64,000 bases of DNA from Thalassospira marina (GTDB taxonomy: Bacteria > Pseudomonadota > Alphaproteobacteria > Rhodospirillales > Thalassospiraceae). Under the pieces are notes generated by a model. It was not told the origin of the DNA. It made no database searches and worked only from the letters and a program-made list of their open reading frames with translations. The position numbers were made by a program, and so were the translations under genes. This document shows, piece by piece, positions 52,102 through 61,591 of the stretch. The stretch's first letter is position 1. Every line of letters starts with the position of its first letter. Where the stretch lies: positions 2,405,001 through 2,469,000 of the forward strand of contig NZ_CP024199.1 of the NCBI RefSeq assembly GCF_002844375.1. The letters run 5' to 3'.

Positions 52102-53088
52102 ATGCCATTTGAAATCCAGCATTGCCTGTCCTCGACCGGGACGAAACTACGTTATGGCATTTCTTCGCCCAGAAACGCGCGCGGCCATATTTTCATTTTG
52201 CAGGGTCGGGCCGAGTTTATTGAACGTTACAGCGAAACTGCCCGTGACCTTGCCGCACGCCAGATCGGCTGTGTTGCGTTTGATTTTCGCGGTCAGGGTG
52301 GGTCGGTCCGCGAAACCACAATTTCCGAAATGGGTTATGTCGCCGATATCGCCCATTATGTCGAAGATGCCCACACCGTTGCCGATTACGTCCGTGCCCG
52401 CCACGACATTGACTGCCCGATGTTGATGACCCATTCAACCGGCGGGCTGGTTGGCATCAATCTGTTGCTGGCCGCCCCGACACAGTTTTCATCAGCCTTG
52501 ATGATAGCCCCGTTTTTCGGGCTAAGCGGCCCGGACTGGATGGTGCGCCTGGCCAAAGTGATTTCGGCAAGCCTGTGCAAGGCTGGCATGGATAAAAAAT
52601 ATCTGCCCGGTCAAAAGATGCTGTCCCCCCTGCAGCCTTTCCACCCGGAAAACCTGCTGACATCGGACAAGGGACGCTATGAACGCAGCTTTGCCCTGTT
52701 GCACCAACAGCCGGACCTGATTGTGGGTGGTGTTTCGGCAGGCTGGCTTAATGCGTGTTTCCGTGCACAGGCATTGCTGGATTTCCAACTGGCCGAAGCT
52801 GCTGGCAAGGCATCGCAAAAGAATGGGCAAGCCCTAACACCCACCACGATGATTTTGTCAGGTGATGACAGGGTTGTCAGCAATGTCGCCACCAAACGCC
52901 TGTTTGCATCCCACCCCGATGTTACCCTGCACGAAGTGGCGGGTTCCCGGCACGAGATCCTGCAGGAACGTGACGACTTGCGCGGCCAGTTCTGGGACAT
53001 TTTTGACAACCATATCCACCATCATCATGCCAACTGGTTTGGATCGGCAAACCAGCAGGATATGGTCGAAGCACAGGTTGCCAGCTAG
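52102..53088 (+). CDS. Lysophospholipase-like alpha/beta hydrolase
   Basis: 328 residues, S33/PldB-like, with no signal peptide. FILQGRAEFIERYSETARDLA and FDFRGQGGS are typical of monoacylglycerol lipase or lysophospholipase relatives. The nucleophile elbow is THSTGG, so the first Gly of GxSxG is Thr; Ser is retained. The Asp of the triad lies in SGDDRVV, and the His in SRHEIL. The C-terminal HIHHHHANW is His-rich. Probably hydrolyses lysolipids in the cytoplasm, perhaps with the envelope hydrolase upstream. Confidence 0.87.
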   Translation: MPFEIQHCLSSTGTKLRYGISSPRNARGHIFILQGRAEFIERYSETARDLAARQIGCVAFDFRGQGGSVRETTISEMGYVADIAHYVEDAHTVADYVRARHDIDCPMLMTHSTGGLVGINLLLAAPTQFSSALMIAPFFGLSGPDWMVRLAKVISASLCKAGMDKKYLPGQKMLSPLQPFHPENLLTSDKGRYERSFALLHQQPDLIVGGVSAGWLNACFRAQALLDFQLAEAAGKASQKNGQALTPTTMILSGDDRVVSNVATKRLFASHPDVTLHEVAGSRHEILQERDDLRGQFWDIFDNHIHHHHANWFGSANQQDMVEAQVAS

Positions 53089-53125
53089 GCTTTCTCGTTC
53101 AGTTAGCGACCTCTGATTATGCTTT

Positions 53126-54097
53126 TTACGCGGCAGAATTGCGAAAGCGCGATGCCCGAAAGGCAGACGGCGTCATGCCCTTATGGCGGTTAAATTGCCG
53201 GTTAAAATGTGACAGATTTTCAAATCCTGATTCCTCTGCCACACGATACACCGGCAAATCCGACGAAAGAAGCAATGCCGCCGCCCGCCCCAACCGCAAG
53301 CCCATCATATAATCCTGCATATTACTGCCCATATAGGCCTTGAAAAAACGCCGCAGGGTCCGCTCGCTCATGCCCATTTCACCGGCAAGCTCAATCGCGG
53401 TTGGCGGGGCAGCATAACGCGCATGAAGAATATCCAGGATTTTTCCCAGCCGGGTGGCCTCGCTGCGGTTGGGAATGGCGGCATCAAAACGGGCCGATGC
53501 CAGCGGCACCACATTTTTTGCCATGCTTAAAATGGCCAGAACCTCCAGCAGCAATACAAGCTGATCGGCCGGTGGGCCGTTTTCAAACCGTGGAGTTAGT
53601 GCCGCAACCCGGCATGCGATTTCCCGGTCAAACACGGCACCACGGCGTGATAGATGCAAAACAGGCACAAGTGGCGAAAGTTCTGGCATTGTTGCACAAA
53701 TCTGATCAATCCAGCTTGCTGAAAACCAGAAGACAAATGCCTGGTGTGGTTCCTGGCTGCATTCCCCCGTGACTGTATCGTTGGTTGCGGCTTCACCCGC
53801 GACAATTTCATTTCCGCCGCCCACAACTTGCCCGGCACCGTCACCGCCCGTTACCGGCGCATGGGCATTTGAGGAATGCCATGTATGGGGCAGGTTCGGC
53901 CCCAACAGGACCAGATCTTCGTTTTCGTAATCGCCAATATGATCGCCGACATACCGCCGCCCGATGCTGTTTATCGTCAGCGTCAATTCATATTCAGGGT
54001 GATAGTGCCATTCAAACGGAATGGCCGGCAGCCTGCGATGCAGACCGCGCCAGGAACGCTGTGGCGATATTTGCACATGTTCATACAGCAATTTCAC
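53126..54097 (-). CDS. AraC-family regulator (cupin type)
   Basis: 323 residues. The N-terminal cupin has FEWHYHPEYELTLTINSIGRRYVGDH and LLGPNLPHTWHSS, followed by a flexible Gly-rich insert (about 85-110). The C-terminal AraC domain has IELAGEMGMSERTLRRFFKAY and YRVAEESGFENLSHFNRQFNRH. The start is GTG at 54097 with AGGTG upstream. Divergent from the PhyH dioxygenase gene 143 bases away, which is probably its target. Confidence 0.9.
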   Translation of the reverse strand: MKLLYEHVQISPQRSWRGLHRRLPAIPFEWHYHPEYELTLTINSIGRRYVGDHIGDYENEDLVLLGPNLPHTWHSSNAHAPVTGGDGAGQVVGGGNEIVAGEAATNDTVTGECSQEPHQAFVFWFSASWIDQICATMPELSPLVPVLHLSRRGAVFDREIACRVAALTPRFENGPPADQLVLLLEVLAILSMAKNVVPLASARFDAAIPNRSEATRLGKILDILHARYAAPPTAIELAGEMGMSERTLRRFFKAYMGSNMQDYMMGLRLGRAAALLLSSDLPVYRVAEESGFENLSHFNRQFNRHKGMTPSAFRASRFRNSAA

Positions 54098-54240
54098 TTT
54101 CCGGCACCTTTTCCCATCAATTTGGCCGAATAGTATCAGATTTCGTCCGTTACGTCAGTGGGCAGTGAATATGACGGCAAATTAGAATGCCTCTATTAAA
54201 TGCAAACGCCATCAGGCCCGCACGATCAGGAGGAATTTTC

Positions 54241-55230
54241 ATGTCCATGTCTGCCATGTCCGCGGCAAATACCCCGCAAACCATGACCATGTCACCCAAT
54301 GCCGACCGGCCGGGCAATGCATCAACCAGCATTGTCAACGGAACGCAACTGCGTGACATGAAAAAGGCCCTGCCCCTGCGTGTACTTGGCGAGGACGATT
54401 TCGCACATTGGCAGCGTTATGGTTATGTTGTTGTACGCAATGCCATTTCCCTGACCCAGGCGCAGGCAACTGCCGATTTCCTGTGGGAATTTCAGGAAAT
54501 GGACAAAAACGACCCTGAAACATGGTCGCGTCCGCAATTGCGCGACCACGCCATGACCGAACTTAACAATTCCGGCATGGTAGAGGCCTATCATCACCAA
54601 ACCATGTGGGATAACCGCCAGTGTCCGCGCATTTATGATGCCTTTGTCGATATCTGGGATCGCGAAGATTTGTGGGTGTCCATCGACCGCGCCAACCTGA
54701 ATACACCCAATGTTGGCAAACGTGCCTTTGATGGTTTTATCCATTGGGACGAAGATACAAGCCAGCGTCCGTTACCGATTAATGTGCAGGGTGTCCTGTC
54801 ACTGGCCGATACCACCGATGAAACAGGCGGCTTTCAATGCGTGCCGGAACTGTTTGAAAATTTTGCAGCGTGGCTGGAAACCGCACCTGAAGGGCGCAAC
54901 CCGTTTCGCCCCGATATGGATGAAATGCCCTATCCCTGCCACCGTGTCCCCATGCAGGCAGGTGACCTTTTAATCTTTAACAGTTTGCTGGCACATGGCA
55001 TTCGTGCCAACCGGTCCAATTCGGCCAGAATTGCACAATATATCTCGATGGCACCAGCATCGCAGGATCAAGCCGAACTGGTGGATTGGCGCGTTAAAAG
55101 CTGGGATGAACGTCTGCCTGCCCGTGGCCATGCCTTCCCCGGCGATCCGCGCAATTGGGAACAAACCCGTTATGCCCGCGCCGAATTAACCCCGCTAGGC
55201 GAAAAACTGTTAGGCAAACAGCGCTGGTAA
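54241..55230 (+). CDS. Phytanoyl-CoA dioxygenase-family enzyme
   Basis: 329 residues. A non-haem Fe(II)/2-oxoglutarate oxygenase. The facial triad is HWDED (His and Asp) with the distal His in SLLAHGIRANRS; the latter also carries the Arg that binds 2-oxoglutarate. The fold is PhyH; close relatives hydroxylate amino acids or ectoine, but the substrate here is unknown. The ATG at 54241 has AGGAGG seven bases upstream; the longer frame from 54187 was rejected. An AraC regulator sits divergently. Confidence 0.9.
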   Translation: MSMSAMSAANTPQTMTMSPNADRPGNASTSIVNGTQLRDMKKALPLRVLGEDDFAHWQRYGYVVVRNAISLTQAQATADFLWEFQEMDKNDPETWSRPQLRDHAMTELNNSGMVEAYHHQTMWDNRQCPRIYDAFVDIWDREDLWVSIDRANLNTPNVGKRAFDGFIHWDEDTSQRPLPINVQGVLSLADTTDETGGFQCVPELFENFAAWLETAPEGRNPFRPDMDEMPYPCHRVPMQAGDLLIFNSLLAHGIRANRSNSARIAQYISMAPASQDQAELVDWRVKSWDERLPARGHAFPGDPRNWEQTRYARAELTPLGEKLLGKQRW

Positions 55231-55250
55231 GGCTGCCTGTATTTTGTGAG

Positions 55251-55286
55251 AAAAAGGGGCGCGCCATTCACAGCGCGTCCCCTTTT
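55251..55286. terminator. Bidirectional terminator
   Basis: AAAAAGGGGCGCGC (55251-55264) and GCGCG, T bulge, CCCCTTTTTT (55273-55286), between convergent genes. Confidence 0.88.
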
Positions 55287-55318
55287 TTGGTCACATCACT
55301 TCGCAAATATTATTGTGA

Positions 55319-56293
55319 TCAAACCCTGGCAAGCAGTGATGCTTTGGTCTCAGCATCCACATACGCCGCGTTAATTGCCGTGCGGGTGATGCCGCGCAAT
55401 TCATCTTCGCTAAACCCGAAAAGATCATGGGCACGCTGATATTCATCAGCCAGCGTTGTATGGAAAAATGGTGGGTCATCCGACCCTAATGTTACCTTCA
55501 CCCCGGCATCATATAACCGGCGCAACGGATGACTGGCGTAATCAGGATACACTGACAGGGCAATGTTGGAACCGGGACAAACCTCCAGCACAATGCCGCG
55601 CTTTGCCAGTTCGGCGACCAGCTTTTCATCCTCGATCGAGCGCACACCATGACCAATGCGGTCTACCGGCAAATGGTCAATCGCATCCCACACACTTTCT
55701 GGCCCCAAAACCTCGCCAGCATGGGTAGTGCAGCCCAACCCGCCATCCGCCGCAATTTTATAGGCAGGATAAAAATCCTTCTGGGTGAAAAGGCTTTCAT
55801 TTCCCCCCATGCCAAAACCGACAATATAGGGATGTTTGCAAGCAACCGTTTCGCGTGCAACGTCAATGGCTTGGTCCGGGCCCAAATGGCGCACACAGGT
55901 CATAACGATACGGCCGATAATCCCGCTTTGGCGGAAGGCGCGATCAATACCGTCGGCCACCGCCAGCAAATGATCATCAAATGACAGGCCCTGCATCGCC
56001 GCGTGCGATGGTGAACAAAAAAGCTCGACATACAGCGCGCCAATTTTTGCCTGTTCAACCAGATACTGGCATGTCAGGTCGCTATAATCCTGCCGGGTGC
56101 GGATAACACTGCTGGCACCATCAAAACTATCAAGAAATTGCGGGAAATCTGACCAGATATAACGGTCATTTTCATCATACAGACCATCGGCAATTTCAAT
56201 GCCGTTACGCGCGGCAAAAAGCCGGACCAGATCGGGCGTCATCGCCCCTTCCAGATGCAAATGCAATTCCGCCTTGGGCAGGGTCAGTGTCAT
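55319..56293 (-). CDS. Adenosine/adenine deaminase-family enzyme
   Basis: 324 residues of the metal-dependent deaminase family. Zinc ligands and catalytic residues lie in AELHLHLEGAM (two His), THAGEVLGP, RIGHGVRSI and GSDDPPFF. The Glu of HAGE and Asp pair of SDDP are intact, so it should be active. Both adenosine and adenine deaminases share this pattern; the N-terminal HLHLEG occurs in many adenine deaminases, so substrate is undecided. Start at 56293. Purine salvage is the likely role. Monocistronic. Confidence 0.9.
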   Translation of the reverse strand: MTLTLPKAELHLHLEGAMTPDLVRLFAARNGIEIADGLYDENDRYIWSDFPQFLDSFDGASSVIRTRQDYSDLTCQYLVEQAKIGALYVELFCSPSHAAMQGLSFDDHLLAVADGIDRAFRQSGIIGRIVMTCVRHLGPDQAIDVARETVACKHPYIVGFGMGGNESLFTQKDFYPAYKIAADGGLGCTTHAGEVLGPESVWDAIDHLPVDRIGHGVRSIEDEKLVAELAKRGIVLEVCPGSNIALSVYPDYASHPLRRLYDAGVKVTLGSDDPPFFHTTLADEYQRAHDLFGFSEDELRGITRTAINAAYVDAETKASLLARV

Positions 56294-56381
56294 GGATGCC
56301 TCTAGGGTTGCGTGGCTGCTTTTTTCAAACTCATCCTAGAGGTAATGGCTTCCTTTTGCGAATAGAAGCCTGTTTTTGGCG

Positions 56382-56422
56382 AAAAACGCAAACAGCCGCC
56401 CATTAACGGGGCGGCTGTTTGC
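56382..56422 (-). terminator. Terminator of the sulfotransferase gene
   Basis: GCAAACAGCCGCCC (56388-56401) pairs perfectly with GGGCGGCTGTTTGC (56409-56422); five T follow on the minus strand. Confidence 0.9.
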
Positions 56423-56447
56423 ACTTTCCAGGTCCGGCAACAGGCAA

Positions 56448-58226
56448 TCAGGCGGCTTCGGTCCGGCGATTGCCTGATGTGTCATTATCATCGCCCGGCC
56501 CTGCCAGTTCGGCCAGCGGACCGATGAACGGTTTGAAGCGTTGCCATTTATCAACCGATTCAGCATTGATCGGGCGACGCACCTGCATAAGACTGGCGGT
56601 ACGTGCGGCCTGACGGCTACGGTAAAATTCAAGGCAATCTGCCTGCCAATCAAGGCCGCAATGCGCTAGCAAACGCGGTGCCATTGTTTCAGGGTCTGAT
56701 ACCAGTTCCTCGTAGGACAAATTGAAAATCTGCCCCGCATCATCCTGCGATGAAAAGGACTGCATCAGTTTTTCATAGGCACGGTAATAATCCGCCAGAT
56801 CATCAAGGCTGTCGGAAAAGCGCATAGGATTGGCAAATGGCGTTGTATAAATCGAAAGCGTAATTGCCAGCGGATGACGCTGACAATGAACAATCGGTGC
56901 ATCCGGGAATACACGGCGAATAAGCCCTGTGCGCAGGAAATTGGCAGGCGTTTTATTGGCAACCATTTTAGCGCTCGGGGCATAACCCTTCATGGCGGCA
57001 AGGTATTTTTTGCGAATGGCGCGCGCCGCTTTATCGTCAATCAGGGCCATCTGTTCGGAAATGCTGCCCCAGCCGACAACTTCGCCAACCGCACGGGCAA
57101 AATCACCGGCTTCGCCAGCGGCATGCACATCGCTATGCGCACCAATGATCCGCTCGGTCAAGGTTGTGCCCGAACGCGGCATCCCCACAATAAAGACCGG
57201 CTTTGGCGCGGTTGCATCATCACCCGCCGACAGTTTTTCAATCGCTTTTGCCTGTGCTTCAGCGCTTAAATCATCACGGTTTGCAAGCTCGATAATCCGG
57301 TCGATCTCTGCCAATTCCTGATTGGCATTATAACCATTGGCTTCGCGATGTACCGCATGGCCTTTTTCATACCATTTGAAGGCGTCTTCAAACTGCTGGC
57401 GAACCTCTGCCGTGCGCGCCAGGGCAAATGCCGCATTATAGCGATGCAAGGGATTTTGTGCCGCATCGGAGAAAACACTTTCAAGAAACGGAATGGCGCT
57501 ATCGGGCATGACATGCGGCCGTAAAAACGCCACGACCAGATAGGGTTGCGTATTGGTTTCCTGATGGTTTTCAATCAGATCAAGGCTATTGCAAACGGCC
57601 GGATCCACCTGCCCGGTCAGTGCCTGGGCTGAAATCTGCAAATGGCGGATTGCCCGGTTATCCGGCTGGGCCGCAACAAGTTTCTCGTAAAGGGCCAAAC
57701 CCTTATCAGCCATATCAACGCGAATATAAAGCTGCGCAAGTGCCAGCTGACTACGCTGATAATGCGCAAAATTCTGCGGAATATTTTCAAACAATGAAAT
57801 CGCACGCACGATGTCAGGCGAATAGGTTGGCGCAATTGAAATACGCCGATCATATTCAACAAGAACATTGGCAAGATATTCAGCATAAAGCGGTTCGCTA
57901 CGGTTCTGGCGATAGAGTTTATCAGCCAGCGCCGTTACTGAATGGTAGTCACCTGTTGCACGTGCAAAAACCATCAGGTTTTGCAAGACCATACCAATAT
58001 GCCGGCCCGATACCGGCACGATTTGCGCCAGTTTGGACAAATGTGTGAATGCACGACGGGGATGCGAACCCTGAAGTTCGGCAACGCTCGTCATCAGCAG
58101 CAGCTCTACGTTCTTCGGATGGGTTCTTGCCAGTTTCACGCCGATGGCTGCTGCTCTGTCAAAATCCCGTGCTGCCATCGCTTCCTTCATTGACGACAGC
58201 GGATCCTTTTTTTGTAATTGCTTCAT
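56448..58226 (-). CDS. TPR-sulfotransferase
   Basis: About 592 residues. The N-terminal ~330 residues are tetratricopeptide-like helices (RDFDRAAAIGVKLARTHPKN, ALAQLYIRVDMADKGLALYEKL). The C-terminal ~270 residues are a PAPS-dependent sulfotransferase: 5'-phosphosulfate loop PVFIVGMPRSGTTLTERI, then the 3'-phosphate site CQRHPLAITLSIYTTPF. It probably transfers sulfate to an envelope polysaccharide or protein recognised by the TPR part. The ATG at 58226 (MKQLQKK) has GGGAC seven bases upstream. Monocistronic. Confidence 0.9.
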   Translation of the reverse strand: MKQLQKKDPLSSMKEAMAARDFDRAAAIGVKLARTHPKNVELLLMTSVAELQGSHPRRAFTHLSKLAQIVPVSGRHIGMVLQNLMVFARATGDYHSVTALADKLYRQNRSEPLYAEYLANVLVEYDRRISIAPTYSPDIVRAISLFENIPQNFAHYQRSQLALAQLYIRVDMADKGLALYEKLVAAQPDNRAIRHLQISAQALTGQVDPAVCNSLDLIENHQETNTQPYLVVAFLRPHVMPDSAIPFLESVFSDAAQNPLHRYNAAFALARTAEVRQQFEDAFKWYEKGHAVHREANGYNANQELAEIDRIIELANRDDLSAEAQAKAIEKLSAGDDATAPKPVFIVGMPRSGTTLTERIIGAHSDVHAAGEAGDFARAVGEVVGWGSISEQMALIDDKAARAIRKKYLAAMKGYAPSAKMVANKTPANFLRTGLIRRVFPDAPIVHCQRHPLAITLSIYTTPFANPMRFSDSLDDLADYYRAYEKLMQSFSSQDDAGQIFNLSYEELVSDPETMAPRLLAHCGLDWQADCLEFYRSRQAARTASLMQVRRPINAESVDKWQRFKPFIGPLAELAGPGDDNDTSGNRRTEAA

Positions 58227-58359
58227 ATTTGTGTCCCGAAGCATTTTTCGACCGTGGTGACATTCCCCCCAGAATTCCCCGGTACGCCTATGACCATAAG
58301 TCATTTATATTGCAATGCACAGCCTAAAAATAAGTCACACGGCAATAAAGCCTATAAAA

Positions 58360-58390
58360 AAGACAAACCCGGCAATTCAATGCCGGGTTT
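58360..58390 (-). terminator. Terminator of the second EamA gene
   Basis: AAACCCGGCA (58365-58374) and TGCCGGGTTT (58381-58390), then GTCTTTTTT on the minus strand. Confidence 0.85.
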
Positions 58391-58425
58391 AATCATTTAA
58401 TTCTGAAATGGATAAGAATTTTGGA

Positions 58426-59325
58426 CTAACTCACCATGCGAGAACGACGCCGCGCGAACATATTTTTCGACGCCAACAGCGCACCACCCACAATCAAAAG
58501 GCATCCCCAAATGACTGCCGGGCTGGCCGGAGCACGGCCAAAAGCAATCAATATCAATGTTGAAAGCAATGGCGCGGCATAGGCAGACACACCCAGAACC
58601 TGAATATCGCCATGTTTGGTGCCGTAATCCCACACGAAAAAGGCAACACCAACCGGACCAAGCCCCAAGCCAGCAATTGCCAGCCACTGACTGGCATCGG
58701 GTGTGACCCAGTTTTCAAGCAGACCATGGGTGATAAAACCCAGGATAGCGGCTCCAGCACAAAACCCGCAAACAACCTCGACCGGAACAGCGCGATACCG
58801 GCGGTTCAAAACGGAATAGCCTGACCACAAAATTGAACATACCAGCGCCGCACCATAACCAACCGCAAATGCCGGGTCGAAATTAACGCCCTGCCCTTTG
58901 CTGACCAGCACCGCCGCACCGCCCAGCCCGCAAATCGCCCCGGCAATGTGAAACCAGCGCAACCGTTCGCCGGGCAAAAAAGCCGATAACAGCACAATAA
59001 ATAACGGCCATAGATAAGCAATCAGGCTGGCATCAACGGCTGGCGCATTGGCAAGGGCGACAAAATAGAAAAAGTGATAGCCAAACAGCCCGCCAACCGA
59101 AAGCACCCACGCCCCAACCGGCTGACGTAATGCCCGAAAGGCCGAAAGCCCCTTTCGGGAAATCCAGATCGCACTGAAAACCGATGCAACAGAAAAACAC
59201 AGGCTGACCAGCTCGAATGGCGGGATGGATTTAACCTCTGTGGTGAACAGGGCCAGCAACGCCCACAGCAAAACGGCAAGTGTCCCAATCAGGGTCGCCC
59301 TGGTTTTTGGATCAAGCAAAGACAT
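58426..59325 (-). CDS. EamA-family transporter (2)
   Basis: 299 residues with ten helices in two EamA repeats: LIGTLAVLLWALLALFTT and GGLFGYHFFYFVALANAPAVD, ending near SRKGLSA-like loops and SRMVS. It follows an AraC regulator (59436-60356) on the same strand with a 110-base gap, so the two may be an operon. Exports an unknown metabolite or drug. The ATG at 59325 follows GGAAAA. Confidence 0.9.
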   Translation of the reverse strand: MSLLDPKTRATLIGTLAVLLWALLALFTTEVKSIPPFELVSLCFSVASVFSAIWISRKGLSAFRALRQPVGAWVLSVGGLFGYHFFYFVALANAPAVDASLIAYLWPLFIVLLSAFLPGERLRWFHIAGAICGLGGAAVLVSKGQGVNFDPAFAVGYGAALVCSILWSGYSVLNRRYRAVPVEVVCGFCAGAAILGFITHGLLENWVTPDASQWLAIAGLGLGPVGVAFFVWDYGTKHGDIQVLGVSAYAAPLLSTLILIAFGRAPASPAVIWGCLLIVGGALLASKNMFARRRSRMVS

Positions 59326-59435
59326 CGGAATTTTCCATCACACCATAAATCAGCCCGACGATAGGGCGGATTAGCCGGTTCTGTCTTTGCTCAAACTCCT
59401 GTCCTGGGGCTTTCCAATATCATCAAAATGCAGTT

Positions 59436-60356
59436 TTAACCGGCACGGCATTGTTTGCGGTATTGGGCGGGCGAAACATTAAACCGCCGGGAAAAGGCGC
59501 GCGAAAAAGCAGCTTGATCCTGAAAACCGGCCTGACTGGCGATATCGCCGATACTGTCGCAATTGGCTTGATCCGATAACCAGTCCCGCCCCTGATCAAG
59601 GCGCAAGGCAACCAGCCAGCGCATAGGCGAACAGCCAACATGGCGTTCAAATGCCGCGAACAAAGCACTTTCGGAAAGCGCCGCGATCCGCGCCATTTGC
59701 GCAACATTGACCGGTTCGCCTAGCCGGGCAGCTGCCCATTCCATCGCCCGGGCAAGACGCGGGGGAATGCCCCCTGCATCGGCATCCCCAAGATGCGAGA
59801 AAGACCCGGCTTTCTGCCTTTGCCCGGCAGCGCGCAAAAGATCACTTAAAAACGGCAGCATATCCTGCCCTGCAAGGTTTCCCGCCATGGGAATTGAGGC
59901 ACGCGAGCTGGTGCCAAAGCCCGCTTGAACATGATCCGGCTTTACCTGCGGAGCCCGGATGCTGACGGAAGACAGTTTTTCAAGATCGCCAAAGCGGATA
60001 TCCTGCGCGATTGAAAGATAGGCACTGCCGCCAGCCTTTTGCCAAAGCTGTTCCAACCCGGCATTTTTCGCAAGCCCCGCATCCAGGTCGATTACGAGAA
60101 AGCGGTTCATGCCCTGCGCCCGATAGGCGTGTTTGGCCCCGGCAGGCACAAAAGCAATTTGCCGACCACGAACTTCGCCCCCGGCCCCGTCAATATCCAA
60201 ATCCAGCACGCCATGATGCGAAATGATGATCTGATGAAAATCATCATGGCTATGCGTGAGGGTTTCGGAACGGTAATTGCGAAAGCTGAGCGACATTTCT
60301 GTGGTTGGTTCCCGAAAATCAGCTGCACCAGCACATGCAAGCAACGGCTGATGCAT
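59436..60356 (-). CDS. AraC-family regulator (2)
   Basis: 306 residues. An N-terminal cupin (THSHDDFHQIIISHHGVLDLDI, FVPAGAKHAYRA) resembles AraC/RipA-type sensors. The C-terminal domain has VNVAQMARIAALSESALFAAF and IGDIASQAGFQDQAAFSRAFSRRF. It lies directly upstream of an EamA exporter on the same strand, so the exporter is its probable target. Start 60356, weak ribosome site; ATG 60296 is a possible alternative. Confidence 0.88.
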   Translation of the reverse strand: MHQPLLACAGAADFREPTTEMSLSFRNYRSETLTHSHDDFHQIIISHHGVLDLDIDGAGGEVRGRQIAFVPAGAKHAYRAQGMNRFLVIDLDAGLAKNAGLEQLWQKAGGSAYLSIAQDIRFGDLEKLSSVSIRAPQVKPDHVQAGFGTSSRASIPMAGNLAGQDMLPFLSDLLRAAGQRQKAGSFSHLGDADAGGIPPRLARAMEWAAARLGEPVNVAQMARIAALSESALFAAFERHVGCSPMRWLVALRLDQGRDWLSDQANCDSIGDIASQAGFQDQAAFSRAFSRRFNVSPAQYRKQCRAG

Positions 60357-60434
60357 AAAACACCGGCCAATTTTGCGATATAGAGCCCGGATTAATCAAG
60401 CCGCCAATTTAAGGCTAATCAAACGCTGGGGAAA

Positions 60435-61382
60435 TTAACGGGGTAAAAACCTCCAAAGCGGTGCGGCAGTCACATCACGCCCCATGGCAGCATGATCAAG
60501 CACGATCTGGCGGTAGCGCGCGGGCGACACACCCACAATATGCCCGAACCGCGTGGTCAGATGGGCCTGGCTTGAAAAGCCACAGGCCATTGCGATTTCG
60601 GCCAGGGCGAGATCCCCGTCATGAAGCATGCTGCGCGCCTGGGAAATACGCTTGCGCAAGACATATTGATGCGGCGCCTCGCCCAGCGAAGTCCTAAACA
60701 TCCGCGAAAAGTGAAATACCGACAACCCGGCAACACTGGCAAGATCATCCAGCGTTATCGCCTGTTCCAGATTGGCAGCAACATAATCAATCACGCGCCG
60801 CCGGACAGCACCACTTAACCCGCCACGAATGCCATTTACCGCCGGTTTCTGGACCGTGTAATTCGATAACAGATGATGCAAAAGGCCATACCCGGCCGAT
60901 GACATGACAAGCCTGTCTGCCGGGGCATTCCAGTCGAGCGGGACAATAACATTACGCACCATCTGCTCGACTGCGGGGTCCACCCAAAAGGTTTTTTCCG
61001 TCAATTCGATGCGCGCGGGGTCGGTATCAAGCACCTCGACAACCGCGCGATCCCAGGCAGCCACGGGAATATAAAGATGGAACAGTTCGACCTGGCCACG
61101 CACCATCCAGTCCGATGATATATGCGCGGGCATCACACAAACGCGCCCGGGCCCACCACCTGATAACGGCACAGTGCCCTGTTCGCGCAATATGCCCGTC
61201 CCGCCGGTCAGATACAGGCTGAGGGTGTGGTGGTCCGGGTTATCATAGCGGCTATGGGCATAGGAATCGCGGCGCCAGCGCACAGCCGAAATTTCATCAC
61301 CGAAATCCCCCGCCGCAACAATATCGGCATCGTTTTTCAGTTCGTTGAAAACGGTATAATTTTGATAGCGAGGCGTCGTCAT
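60435..61382 (-). CDS. AraC-family regulator (3)
   Basis: 315 residues. The N-terminal domain (YLTGGTGILREQGTV, MPAHISSDWMV) is a cupin sensor; the C-terminal domain has ITLDDLASVAGLSVFHFSRMF and LAEIAMACGFSSQAHLTTRFG. It is divergent from EamA gene 3 with a 209-base gap that holds repeated GTGAAA-type motifs, the likely binding sites. Not closely similar to the AraC gene next to it, so the pairs are not simple duplicates. Confidence 0.9.
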   Translation of the reverse strand: MTTPRYQNYTVFNELKNDADIVAAGDFGDEISAVRWRRDSYAHSRYDNPDHHTLSLYLTGGTGILREQGTVPLSGGGPGRVCVMPAHISSDWMVRGQVELFHLYIPVAAWDRAVVEVLDTDPARIELTEKTFWVDPAVEQMVRNVIVPLDWNAPADRLVMSSAGYGLLHHLLSNYTVQKPAVNGIRGGLSGAVRRRVIDYVAANLEQAITLDDLASVAGLSVFHFSRMFRTSLGEAPHQYVLRKRISQARSMLHDGDLALAEIAMACGFSSQAHLTTRFGHIVGVSPARYRQIVLDHAAMGRDVTAAPLWRFLPR

Positions 61383-61466
61383 TTAATGCGGTGTTCCAGA
61401 AACGGGCGGCACAAAACCATGATGTAATATTGGACCTGCCAACCGGTTTTTACCAGCCCTGCCTTC

Positions 61467-61530
61467 GCGCAATTTCACAATGCCCTACAGTTTTGCGCAA
61501 GATTGTGAAAAACGCAGCAATATCGTGAAA
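61467..61530. promoter_or_regulatory. AraC-type repeat cluster
   Basis: Two direct repeats, GCAAGATTGTGAAA (61497-61510) and GCAATATCGTGAAA (61517-61530), 20 bases apart, i.e. two helical turns. A third, inverted copy of TTGTGAAA lies near 61471-61481. This is the spacing expected of AraC-family half-sites. Confidence 0.6.
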
Positions 61531-61591
61531 GCCGAAAAACGGAATTGGGCCTATATCACGCTAAACATTATTTGTAGCGAAAGTAGCCCCA

